Shown in pieces: positions 1 through 6,827 of a stretch of 17,594 nt of DNA. Source of the stretch: Maribacter sp. (GTDB lineage: Bacteria; Bacteroidota; Bacteroidia; Flavobacteriales; Flavobacteriaceae); NCBI GenBank assembly GCA_018679695.1, contig JAHHKH010000278.1:1-17594 (forward strand), written 5' to 3'. The translations under genes were made by a program, and so were the position numbers. Position 1 is the stretch's first letter. Each line of letters starts with the position of its first letter. The notes under the pieces were generated by a model. That model worked only from the letters and a program-made list of their open reading frames with translations, was not told the DNA's origin and made no database searches.

Positions 1-453
1 GATTTGGTCCAGAAAATAAAGGAATCCGCTACTTTTCAGGAGGGAATGGCTACCCTTCGACAATTGAGTTTCGGCCTTTTGGACATGTCCTGGCATGGAG
101 CTGATCCATCGGAAATTAGGAATGTAAAACTACATGAAAAAAGGGCTTTCGAGGGCACACAGCTATATCCTGATACCAAAGAAACCTGCATGAGTACTTC
201 ATTCTCCCATATTTTCCAAGGAGGCTATTCATCTGGCTATTATAGTTATAAATGGGCTGAAGTCTTGGATGCCGATGCCTTTGCCTATTTTAAGGAAAAA
301 GGAATATTCAACAATGAAGTAGCCACAAATTTCAAGAACAGCATCCTCTCAAAAGGAGGTACTGAAAAACCCATGGTCTTATACAAAAGATTCCGAGGGG
401 CAGAACCAAAAGTAGAAGCCTTATTGGAACGTGCAGGTCTATTAAAAAAATGA
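1..453 (+). CDS. M3 family metallopeptidase (Dcp/oligopeptidase A type), C-terminal fragment
   Basis: The frame is open from the first base, so this is the 3' end of a gene that begins outside the window; a TTG at base 4 is not a credible start. About 150 residues remain. They match the end of M3 zinc peptidases from memory: GYYSYKWAEVLDADAF carries the conserved Gly-Tyr-Tyr substrate-binding segment, then come GGTEKPM and KRFRGAEP, the usual last blocks of Dcp and oligopeptidase A, before a short tail. The HExxH zinc motif lies upstream of these blocks and is not visible. Family members degrade short peptides in the cytoplasm or periplasm; which one cannot be told without the N-terminus. The stop is one base from the stop of the convergent rhodanese gene, with no hairpin terminator between. 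Dcp versus oligopeptidase A is unresolved. Confidence 0.88.
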   Translation, partial: DLVQKIKESATFQEGMATLRQLSFGLLDMSWHGADPSEIRNVKLHEKRAFEGTQLYPDTKETCMSTSFSHIFQGGYSSGYYSYKWAEVLDADAFAYFKEKGIFNNEVATNFKNSILSKGGTEKPMVLYKRFRGAEPKVEALLERAGLLKK

Positions 454-454
454 T

Positions 455-814
455 TTAGTTGGGATGCTTTTCTGCCCAGGCAATATAACCTCCCTCTAGG
501 TTTACAACCTTCTTATACCCTAAGGAATCCAAAAATTTGGTGGCATCGGCACTGCGCTTACCACTTCTGCAATAGAGGTAAATGGTCTTGTTCTTATCGA
601 TTTTTTCAAATTCCTCGGTAAAACTATCATTATACCAATCAATGTTCAAGGCATTTTCTAAATGTCCGGCATTAAATTCCTCAGGGGTTCTGACATCTAC
701 CAGAACAACATTGTCCAATTCACTTTGTGAAACGTCTGTAATATGTTTTCCATTTTTTGGAGAACATCCAAGAACAAATAACATAAGAATAGGGAGATAA
801 AGCAGATTATTCAT
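455..814 (-). CDS. Rhodanese-like domain lipoprotein
   Basis: This 119-residue protein begins with a hydrophobic signal ending in VLGC (Cys17), a lipobox, so it is probably a lipid-anchored envelope protein. Residues 30-117 form one rhodanese domain: VDVRTPEEFNAGH at 39-51, the active-site loop YCRSGKRS at 81-88 with catalytic Cys82, and the closing LEGGYIAW at 106-113. The six-residue loop starting at Cys82 is typical of single-domain sulfurtransferases of the GlpE/PspE class, which move sulfane sulfur from thiosulfate or persulfides to thiols or cyanide. The start is the ATG at 812-814, with a TAAATTTG box 16 bases upstream. It is divergent from the ECF sigma gene and convergent with the peptidase gene. 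Physiological acceptor unknown. Confidence 0.9.
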   Translation of the reverse strand: MNNLLYLPILMLFVLGCSPKNGKHITDVSQSELDNVVLVDVRTPEEFNAGHLENALNIDWYNDSFTEEFEKIDKNKTIYLYCRSGKRSADATKFLDSLGYKKVVNLEGGYIAWAEKHPN

Positions 815-830
815 GATCTAAGTATTTGTT

Positions 831-838
831 CAAATTTA
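831..838 (-). promoter_or_regulatory. Putative -7 box (TAAATTTG) for the rhodanese gene
   Basis: On the minus strand the sequence reads TAAATTTG, an exact match to the Bacteroidota TAnnTTTG element, 16 bases before the rhodanese ATG. At the expected 19-base distance upstream lies the A10/T10 tract rather than a TTG, so the -33 half is not supported. Confidence 0.45.
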
Positions 839-865
839 ATCATTATTACTAAAAAAAAAATCCCC

Positions 866-873
866 TATTTTTG
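866..873 (+). promoter_or_regulatory. Putative -7 box (TATTTTTG) for the ECF sigma gene
   Basis: TATTTTTG matches TAnnTTTG exactly and lies 17 bases before the ATG at 891. No TTG is found about 19 bases upstream. A run of ten A residues (851-860) falls in what would be the promoter spacer. The gene could instead be read from an ECF-specific promoter that I cannot recognise. Confidence 0.42.
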
Positions 874-890
874 ATAATTCGAAAGTAAAT

Positions 891-1451
891 ATGGAGAAGC
901 GCCAATTACATCCTGAAAAATGGGTAGATCAATATGCCGACTACCTGTTCAACTATGCGGTTGCCCGTATAAATAATGCAGAACTAGCAAAGGATTTGGT
1001 GCAGGAAACTTTTTTTGCAGGATTAAAGTCGGCAAATAATTATAAGGGGGCCGCCGCGGAACGAACATGGTTGATCGCTATTCTCAAAAGAAAGGTAATT
1101 GACCATTATAGAAAAATCAATTCGCAAAAAGGTAAGGCTGAAGTGCGCATGAACTATAGCTCCCATAGCGATTCTGACGGCGATTGGTTAGAGGAACAAA
1201 TTGCCGACCCGCTTAGTACACTCGAAAATGACCCTATTGAGAATGAGGAACTAGGGTTGGCTATCCAGGAATGCATCACTAGATTACCAAAAAAGCAATC
1301 ATTGGTCTTTTCAATGAAGACCATTCAAGGTATGAGCACTGAAGATATTTGTAAAGAACTTGGGATTAACCCGTCTAACCTTTGGGTGATGATCCATAGA
1401 GCGAGAACTGCTTTAATGGGTTGCCTAAATCAAAATTGGTTTAAATTATGA
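891..1451 (+). CDS. ECF-type sigma-70 family RNA polymerase sigma factor
   Basis: This 186-residue protein has the two-domain build of extracytoplasmic-function sigma factors. Region 2 spans roughly residues 14-80: YLFNYAVARI, then AKDLVQETFFAGL (region 2.2/2.3, core RNA polymerase contact) and TWLIAILKRKVIDHYRK (2.4, -10 recognition). A variable acidic linker follows at about 90-122. Region 4 spans about 123-180 with RLPKKQSLVF, a helix-turn-helix around DICKELGINPSNLWVMIHRAR, and a hydrophobic end. There is no region 1 or 3, as expected for the class. The ATG at 891 places the family-typical N-terminus correctly. The stop codon overlaps the start of the next gene by four bases (ATGA), implying translational coupling to a probable anti-sigma factor. 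The target regulon cannot be read from this window. Confidence 0.95.
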   Translation: MEKRQLHPEKWVDQYADYLFNYAVARINNAELAKDLVQETFFAGLKSANNYKGAAAERTWLIAILKRKVIDHYRKINSQKGKAEVRMNYSSHSDSDGDWLEEQIADPLSTLENDPIENEELGLAIQECITRLPKKQSLVFSMKTIQGMSTEDICKELGINPSNLWVMIHRARTALMGCLNQNWFKL

Positions 1452-1675
1452 TTTCGTGCGATGAGGCAGCAATAATCTGCAATAAGAGACAATACAAAGA
1501 AGCTTCTTTAGGGGAAAAGCTAAAACTAATTTTACATCTTTTATTTTGTAAAGCCTGTTCTAAATTTTCGAAAAAAAATGCCGAACTTACCGTACTTTGT
1601 GATAAAGCGCCGTTGCACTGTATCCCAGAAAAAGACAAGGTAATAATGAAAAATAAACTTCAGAAAAGATTCTAG
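1448..1675 (+). CDS. Small zinc-finger-like protein, putative anti-sigma factor
   Basis: A 75-residue, Cys-rich basic protein translated from the ATGA overlap with the ECF sigma gene. It contains H30-x3-C34-x2-C37 (HLLFCKAC), the core zinc-binding pattern of ZAS-type anti-sigma domains, plus further Cys at 4, 11, 51 and 58. Gene order, coupling and motif suggest a minimal soluble anti-sigma factor that holds the upstream sigma factor until a redox or metal signal releases it. There is no transmembrane segment, unlike classic membrane anti-sigma factors. From memory, close relatives of this short family are sometimes labelled glycine dehydrogenase; nothing in it resembles that enzyme, and the label may reflect proximity to gcvP. 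Its stop shares the palindrome CTAG with the stop of the convergent gene. The function is inferred. Confidence 0.72.
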   Translation: MISCDEAAIICNKRQYKEASLGEKLKLILHLLFCKACSKFSKKNAELTVLCDKAPLHCIPEKDKVIMKNKLQKRF

Positions 1676-2499
1676 AGGTAGAACCAGATACTATAAATCA
1701 ATATCCACCAAAAAATTGGAATAGCCTCTACCCAAAAGGAAGCAAAATACTTGGTTTGATTACGTTGGGTGCCAAACATAACTGCGCCTAAAACCAAAAA
1801 AAGAATGCCCTTCGAAACAAGTTCCAGATCAGAAATCACATCTTTCATAAACGTCGAAAAGAAAAAGAATAGCACTAAAAATCCACCGAATATTTTGGTT
1901 TTTTTGACCCCAATACGTTGGGGTATCGTCTTCAACTCGGGTTTATCATAGGCCAAATCCCTAATCTCGAAGGGTATTAGTAGTACCAGAACCATTACTA
2001 TTCGTTGCACAACTTCTACCCAATTGTCCCAAACCAAGGTCTTACCCATCTCGGTAAAAGGTAAAACAACGCTCACTCCTGACCAAACCAAGGCTACAAT
2101 AATGATCTTAAGTCCACCCAGACTTCTTAAATTTTTGGCCTTTGGCAAAACAGGTAAGGCATAAAAACCTGTTAATCCCAACAATAGGAATAGAATTAAC
2201 CAAGTATCAATATTTAAGAAATAGCCATGATAGCAAACTAAAATAAAACAGATGAAACTGAAAATCTGTATGAATTTATGGTATCTATTGCCCACTAAAA
2301 TATACTTTTCGGCCTCAACGCCATATTTAATGAAATTGTAGCAAACAATGGTACCAAAAAAAACAAAATAAGAAAGATGGTCGTCTAGTTCAAGATCAAA
2401 CAAAATGGCCGTAATGCACAATAAGGAAAAAACGGCCAAAGCTACATGTACACTGGCATCCAAATAAAAATCAAAGAGGCGTCTTAACAAGTTCACCAA
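1672..2499 (-). CDS. UbiA-like prenyltransferase family membrane protein, divergent
   Basis: A very hydrophobic 275-residue protein with about eight membrane-spanning stretches. The second Asp-rich motif of the UbiA superfamily is recognisable at D181-x3-D185 (RDLAYDK) followed by KTIPQRIG at about 190-197, which fits the usual DxxxD...T(I/L)P..G pattern. The first motif is expected near residues 55-63, where NxxxD is replaced by CYNFIKYG: Asn55 is present but the acidic residues are missing. UbiA enzymes transfer prenyl groups to quinone, tetrapyrrole or lipid acceptors using Mg-diphosphate bound by both motifs, so activity here is uncertain. No ATG is possible: an in-frame stop lies at 2506-2508, leaving TTG at 2497-2499 or GTG at 2494-2496. 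It is divergent from gcvP. Acceptor unknown. Confidence 0.7.
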   Translation of the reverse strand: MVNLLRRLFDFYLDASVHVALAVFSLLCITAILFDLELDDHLSYFVFFGTIVCYNFIKYGVEAEKYILVGNRYHKFIQIFSFICFILVCYHGYFLNIDTWLILFLLLGLTGFYALPVLPKAKNLRSLGGLKIIIVALVWSGVSVVLPFTEMGKTLVWDNWVEVVQRIVMVLVLLIPFEIRDLAYDKPELKTIPQRIGVKKTKIFGGFLVLFFFFSTFMKDVISDLELVSKGILFLVLGAVMFGTQRNQTKYFASFWVEAIPIFWWILIYSIWFYL

Positions 2500-2581
2500 G
2501 TAAAATTAACCAAACTGTTTATAACCCCTGAAATTCGTTAAAAACTTTAGGCCACTTCATCGATAAACCTATTAATTTAAG

Positions 2582-2593
2582 GGAATTAATTCC
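2582..2593. promoter_or_regulatory. Perfect 12-bp palindrome next to the gcvP -7 box
   Basis: GGAATTAATTCC is its own reverse complement and ends one base before the TAAGTTTG box, so a dimeric regulator bound here would overlap the polymerase footprint. The operator role is inferred. A palindrome of this size can also arise by chance in AT-rich DNA. Confidence 0.35.
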
Positions 2594-2601
2594 TAAGTTT
2601 G
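2594..2601 (+). promoter_or_regulatory. Putative -7 box (TAAGTTTG) for gcvP
   Basis: TAAGTTTG matches TAnnTTTG, 20 bases before the gcvP ATG. Nineteen bases upstream there is TTA rather than TTG at 2572-2574, a weak -33 match. The leader would be only about 13 bases long, leaving no room for a glycine riboswitch. Confidence 0.5.
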
Positions 2602-2621
2602 CCCTTCAAATTATTGTAATT

Positions 2622-5477
2622 ATGAGAACTGACTTGTTTGCGGCACGACATATTGGAATCAATGGGGATGATCTAAAATATATGCTAAAAACCGTTAAGG
2701 CGGAAAGCCTTGATCAGATAATTGAGGAAACCATTCCTTCTGATATTCGCTTGACGGATCCCCTTCAACTTTCCAAGGCAATGGGTGAGCATGAATTTCT
2801 TTTGCATATTCAAATGTTGTCTGAAAAAAACATGATGTTCAAAACCTATATTGGTCTTGGTTATCACGAAAGTATTACGCCTTCGGTGATAAAAAGGAAT
2901 ATACTGGAAAACCCGGGTTGGTATACGGCCTATACCCCCTATCAGGCAGAAATTGCCCAAGGTAGATTGGAAGCACTTTTGAATTTTCAAACAATGATCG
3001 TTGATTTAACGGGTATGGAATTGGCAAATGCCTCTCTCTTGGATGAAAGTACGGCTGCTGCAGAGGCAATGTCGATGCTCTTTGATGTACGAACTAGGGC
3101 CCAAAAGAAAAATGGTATTGTAAAATTCTTTGTTTCGGAAGAAGTATTTCCCCAAACCTTGTCCTTATTGCAGACACGTTCCAATCCCTTGGGAATAGAA
3201 TTGGTAGTAGGAAATCATGAGGAGTTCGAATTTAATGAATCCTATTTTGGCGCCTTATTACAATATCCTGGGAAACATGGTCAGGTGCATGATTATGCCG
3301 CTTTTGTTGCCAAGGCCAAAGCACAGCAAATTAAAGTTGCAGTAGCGGCCGATATTTTAAGTCTAGTATTGTTGACGCCTCCAGGCGAATTTGGTGCCGA
3401 CATTGTGGTAGGCACAACCCAGCGTTTTGGAATTCCTTTAGGCTATGGCGGGCCCCATGCCGCATTTTTTGCAACTAAAGAAGAATTTAAGCGAAATATC
3501 CCGGGTAGAATTATCGGTGTCACAAAAGATGCTGATGGGCAGCCAGCCATGCGTATGGCTTTACAGACAAGGGAACAACACATAAAACGCGATAAGGCCA
3601 CTTCAAATATTTGTACGGCCCAGGTACTTTTGGCAGTTATGGCAGGAATGTACGGGGTTTATCATGGCCCCAAAGGCTTAACATATATTGCCGAACAGGT
3701 CCACAACAACACCAAAGCCCTAAGTCAACTAGTTCAGCGTTTAGGGTTCAAACAAATGAATTCTTCCTTTTTTGACACTATAAAATTACAGGTTGAGGAT
3801 ACAAATAGGCTGAAGCGCATTGCCGAAAAAAAGGAAATAAACTTTAATTACATTGATGATAAAACCATTTCAATCTCCCTTAATGAAGCTACTGACAAAA
3901 ATACCTTAAAACATATATTCTCATGCTTCTTGGAATTCAGTGCTGTAAATGAGACCTTTTCGTATTCTGTACCGGTTACAGACGTTATTCAACCCTCATT
4001 GAGAAGGACTTCTGCTTTTTTACAAAACGAAGTCTTCAATTCTTATCATTCCGAGACAGAAATGATGCGCTACATCAAAAAATTGGAACGCAGGGATTTG
4101 GCCTTGAACCACTCCATGATTTCTTTGGGTTCATGCACCATGAAACTGAACGCCGCGAGTGAGATGCTACCATTAAGTTGGGCACAATGGGGCAATATCC
4201 ATCCTTTTGTTCCTATTGAGCAGGCAGAAGGTTATCAGATTATCTTAAAGGAATTAGAACAAGATTTGAACACGATTACTGGTTTTGCAGGCACTTCGTT
4301 ACAACCCAATTCAGGAGCCCAAGGTGAATATGCCGGGTTGATGATGATTCGTGCCTATCATGAATCAAGAAACGAAGGTCATCGAAATATCTGCATAATC
4401 CCCGCATCGGCACACGGCACCAATCCAGCTTCTGCTGTGATGGCAGGAATGAAAGTTGTCGTGACCAAAACTGACGTAAAAGGAAATATTGATGTCGCCG
4501 ATTTAGAGGAAAAAGCCAAGTTACACGCCGCTGATCTTGCCGCTTTGATGGTTACCTATCCTTCTACCCATGGCGTATTTGAATCTTCCATAAAATATAT
4601 AACGAAGGTTATACATGACCATGGAGGTCAGGTATATATGGATGGAGCAAATATGAACGCACAAGTTGGATTGACCAATCCGGCAACTATTGGTGCCGAT
4701 GTATGCCACCTCAACCTGCATAAAACATTTGCCATTCCGCATGGAGGTGGTGGCCCAGGAGTTGGTCCCATATGCGTGGCAGAACAGCTTGTACCATTTC
4801 TTCCTAGCAATCCAATAATCGAAACTGGTGGAACAAATGCCATTTCAGCAATATCCGCGGCGCCATGGGGAAGTTCATTAGCTTGCTTAATTTCTTACGG
4901 ATATATTAAAATGCTAGGGGAAAAAGGCCTAATTGATAGTACAAAAATAGCGATACTGAACGCCAATTATATTAAGGAGCGTTTGAGTGGAAAGTATGAA
5001 GTATTGTATACTGGTGAAAATGGTCGTGCCGCACATGAAATGATAATCGATTGTCGACCTTTTAAGCAAAATGGTATCGAAGTAACCGATATCGCCAAGA
5101 GGCTTATGGATTATGGATTCCATGCGCCAACGGTTTCATTTCCGGTCGCGGGTACAGTAATGATCGAACCAACAGAAAGTGAAAGCCTTGCAGAATTGGA
5201 CCGCTTCTGTGATGCCATGAACGCAATCAGGGATGAAATTGACCAGGCGACTGAGAATAGGGAAAATAATGTACTTAAAAATGCGCCCCATACCATGTCA
5301 ATGGTAACCAATGATGAATGGCAATTTCCCTACAGCAGAAAGTTGGCAGCTTTTCCACTACCCTATGTCAGGGATAATAAGTTTTGGCCGGCTGTTCGAA
5401 GGGTAGATGATGCATATGGAGACCGTAATCTTATTTGCAGCTGTGTCCCGGTTGAGGCCTATGCCGAAACAGAATAA
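2622..5477 (+). CDS. gcvP: Glycine dehydrogenase (decarboxylating), glycine cleavage P protein
   Basis: A full-length 951-residue P protein, close to the roughly 955 residues usual for the single-chain form. It decarboxylates glycine on pyridoxal phosphate and passes the aminomethyl group to the lipoyl arm of the H protein (GcvH), the first step of the glycine cleavage system in the cytoplasm. The protein shows the duplicated fold: an N-half up to about residue 430 with TAQVLLA-type segments, and a catalytic C-half opening with SLGSCTMKLN. The PLP-binding lysine is Lys701 in LNLHKTFAIPHGGGGPG, followed by the glycine-rich strip at 708-711. The ATG at 2622 gives the conserved start with FAARHIG. 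The gene stands alone; gcvT and gcvH are not in the window. It ends 161 bases before the KASIII gene, with no obvious hairpin terminator. Confidence 0.98.
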   Translation: MRTDLFAARHIGINGDDLKYMLKTVKAESLDQIIEETIPSDIRLTDPLQLSKAMGEHEFLLHIQMLSEKNMMFKTYIGLGYHESITPSVIKRNILENPGWYTAYTPYQAEIAQGRLEALLNFQTMIVDLTGMELANASLLDESTAAAEAMSMLFDVRTRAQKKNGIVKFFVSEEVFPQTLSLLQTRSNPLGIELVVGNHEEFEFNESYFGALLQYPGKHGQVHDYAAFVAKAKAQQIKVAVAADILSLVLLTPPGEFGADIVVGTTQRFGIPLGYGGPHAAFFATKEEFKRNIPGRIIGVTKDADGQPAMRMALQTREQHIKRDKATSNICTAQVLLAVMAGMYGVYHGPKGLTYIAEQVHNNTKALSQLVQRLGFKQMNSSFFDTIKLQVEDTNRLKRIAEKKEINFNYIDDKTISISLNEATDKNTLKHIFSCFLEFSAVNETFSYSVPVTDVIQPSLRRTSAFLQNEVFNSYHSETEMMRYIKKLERRDLALNHSMISLGSCTMKLNAASEMLPLSWAQWGNIHPFVPIEQAEGYQIILKELEQDLNTITGFAGTSLQPNSGAQGEYAGLMMIRAYHESRNEGHRNICIIPASAHGTNPASAVMAGMKVVVTKTDVKGNIDVADLEEKAKLHAADLAALMVTYPSTHGVFESSIKYITKVIHDHGGQVYMDGANMNAQVGLTNPATIGADVCHLNLHKTFAIPHGGGGPGVGPICVAEQLVPFLPSNPIIETGGTNAISAISAAPWGSSLACLISYGYIKMLGEKGLIDSTKIAILNANYIKERLSGKYEVLYTGENGRAAHEMIIDCRPFKQNGIEVTDIAKRLMDYGFHAPTVSFPVAGTVMIEPTESESLAELDRFCDAMNAIRDEIDQATENRENNVLKNAPHTMSMVTNDEWQFPYSRKLAAFPLPYVRDNKFWPAVRRVDDAYGDRNLICSCVPVEAYAETE

Positions 5478-5542
5478 ACATCGAAATCCCTACAAAAAAG
5501 AGCCTATCGGATTATTTGAAAGACTTATTATCTTCCATTTTT

Positions 5543-5614
5543 ATGGAACAAATGGCAATTGAACATCGTATCTTACAAATGTTAATAGTCATACTTATTC
5601 CAATAGTTTTTTAA
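5543..5614 (+). CDS. Possible 23-residue hydrophobic micro-ORF or leader peptide
   Basis: In the gcvP-KASIII gap an ATG at 5543 opens a 23-codon frame (MEQMAIEHRILQ, then MLIVILIPIVF) ending in TAA at 5612-5614. The C-terminal half is strongly hydrophobic, enough for a short membrane helix. The stop codon begins at the last base after the first arm of an inverted repeat, 24 bases before the KASIII start, an arrangement seen in leader-peptide control. There is no recognisable ribosome binding site and a frame this short is easily accidental, so this is only a candidate. Confidence 0.2.
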   Translation: MEQMAIEHRILQMLIVILIPIVF

Positions 5615-5629
5615 ATTAACAAAAACTAT
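5603..5629. repeat. 9-bp perfect inverted repeat before the KASIII start
   Basis: ATAGTTTTT (5603-5611) and AAAAACTAT (5621-5629) are exact reverse complements separated by nine bases, ending ten bases before the ATG at 5639. It could fold in the mRNA leader and affect initiation, or act as a dimer operator. The stem is A/T-rich and only moderately stable. It lacks the trailing T-run of a terminator on the plus strand. Confidence 0.4.
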
Positions 5630-5638
5630 ATTTCAACT

Positions 5639-6697
5639 ATGGGCATAGCAATTACTGGAACCGGTTCTTTTCTTCCTTCATTAAAAGTTGATAATTCGCG
5701 TTTTGATAATCATACATTCTTAAATAGCGATGGTTCTGTAATTAACGCACCCAACAGTACAATCATTGACAAATTCAAATCAATCACAGGAATTGCTGAG
5801 AGACGCTATGCCGAAAGTGATCTGAACACCTCCGATTTAGGGTACTTGGCCTCGCAAAAGGCCATTGAAGATGCTGGCATTGACAAAGAAACATTGGACT
5901 ACATTATTTTTGCCCATAATTTTGGTGACGTAAGATCTGGTCAATCACAAGGTGATACCTTACCTAGTCTTGCTACACGGGTTAAACATAAGCTCGGAAT
6001 CAAGAATCCCAAATGTGTGGCCTACGACATGCTTTTTGGTTGCCCAGGCTGGATTGAAGGGGTTATACAGGCCCATGCCTATATTAAAAGTGGCATAGCC
6101 AAAAGATGCCTGGTCATTGGTGCGGAAACCTTATCGAGGGTTGTTGATGACTATGATCGCGATTCTATGATCTATGCTGATGGTGCTGGCGCAGCCATTA
6201 TTGAACAATGCGAGGGTAAAGGAGAACTATTGACCCATGAATCGGCAACCCATGCCAATGGAGAGGCTTACTATTTGTTCTTCGGTGATTCATATCAAAC
6301 GGAAAGCCAGGACGATAGGCGCTTTATAAAAATGTATGGCAGAAAAATATATGAGTTTGCCCTCACCCATGTACCCATAGCCATGAAGGAATGCCTGGAT
6401 AAGAGTGGAAAAGATATTTCAGAGGTAAAAAAAATATTCATACATCAAGCAAATGAAAAAATGGATGAGGCTATAGTGCAGCGTTTTTACGAACTGCATG
6501 GCTTGCAAACACCGAAGAATATAATGCCCATGAACATAAATAAATTGGGTAATAGTTCAGTGGCAACAATTCCCACACTTTATGACATGGTAAAACACAA
6601 TCGTTTAGGGGACCATAGTATAGATAAAGGTGATACGATTATTTTTGCAAGTGTTGGTGCAGGAATGAACATAAATGCAATCATTTATCAGGTCTAA
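5639..6697 (+). CDS. 3-oxoacyl-ACP synthase III (KASIII/FabH-like) family protein
   Basis: A 352-residue thiolase-fold condensing enzyme. The catalytic triad of KASIII is intact: Cys135 in MLFGCPGW, His269 in FIHQAN and Asn305 in LGNSSVATIP, with the closing SVGAGMN at 339-345. Such enzymes join an acyl-CoA or acyl starter to malonyl-ACP, or in side branches make HMG-CoA, beta-ketoacyl or ester products. The chain is about 30 residues longer than housekeeping FabH, mostly through an insertion at residues 25-45 and a Gly/Ser/Gln-containing loop at 96-106. No acyl carrier protein or other fatty-acid gene is adjacent, so it may be a specialised paralogue. A methyltransferase and a glycosyltransferase follow on the same strand after a 130-base gap. 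The ATG at 5639 is the only sensible start. Substrate unknown. Confidence 0.9.
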   Translation: MGIAITGTGSFLPSLKVDNSRFDNHTFLNSDGSVINAPNSTIIDKFKSITGIAERRYAESDLNTSDLGYLASQKAIEDAGIDKETLDYIIFAHNFGDVRSGQSQGDTLPSLATRVKHKLGIKNPKCVAYDMLFGCPGWIEGVIQAHAYIKSGIAKRCLVIGAETLSRVVDDYDRDSMIYADGAGAAIIEQCEGKGELLTHESATHANGEAYYLFFGDSYQTESQDDRRFIKMYGRKIYEFALTHVPIAMKECLDKSGKDISEVKKIFIHQANEKMDEAIVQRFYELHGLQTPKNIMPMNINKLGNSSVATIPTLYDMVKHNRLGDHSIDKGDTIIFASVGAGMNINAIIYQV

Positions 6698-6827
6698 GTC
6701 CCTTTTAAAAAAGGCTTCCAAGAATTAAATCGTGCATGGTTATCCAAATGCATATTTTTTTAACTTCGTACCTTAAATAAGAACCTTTATCCCAGATAGG
6801 GATGTTGCTTAATACTTTCTGGTTTAG

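Noticed and set aside
2500..2621. Glycine riboswitch upstream of gcvP
   Set aside because: The whole gap is about 120 bases and shared with a divergent gene, the -7 box leaves a leader of about 13 bases, and no paired aptamer structure is visible.
6701..6716. Short hairpin CCTTTT-AA-AAAAGG after the KASIII gene
   Set aside because: A six-pair, mostly A/U stem with no loop space and no T-run is unlikely to terminate transcription.
6790..6804. Small inverted repeat ATCCC/GGGAT before the methyltransferase gene
   Set aside because: Five pairs around a five-base loop is expected by chance and shows no link to a promoter element.
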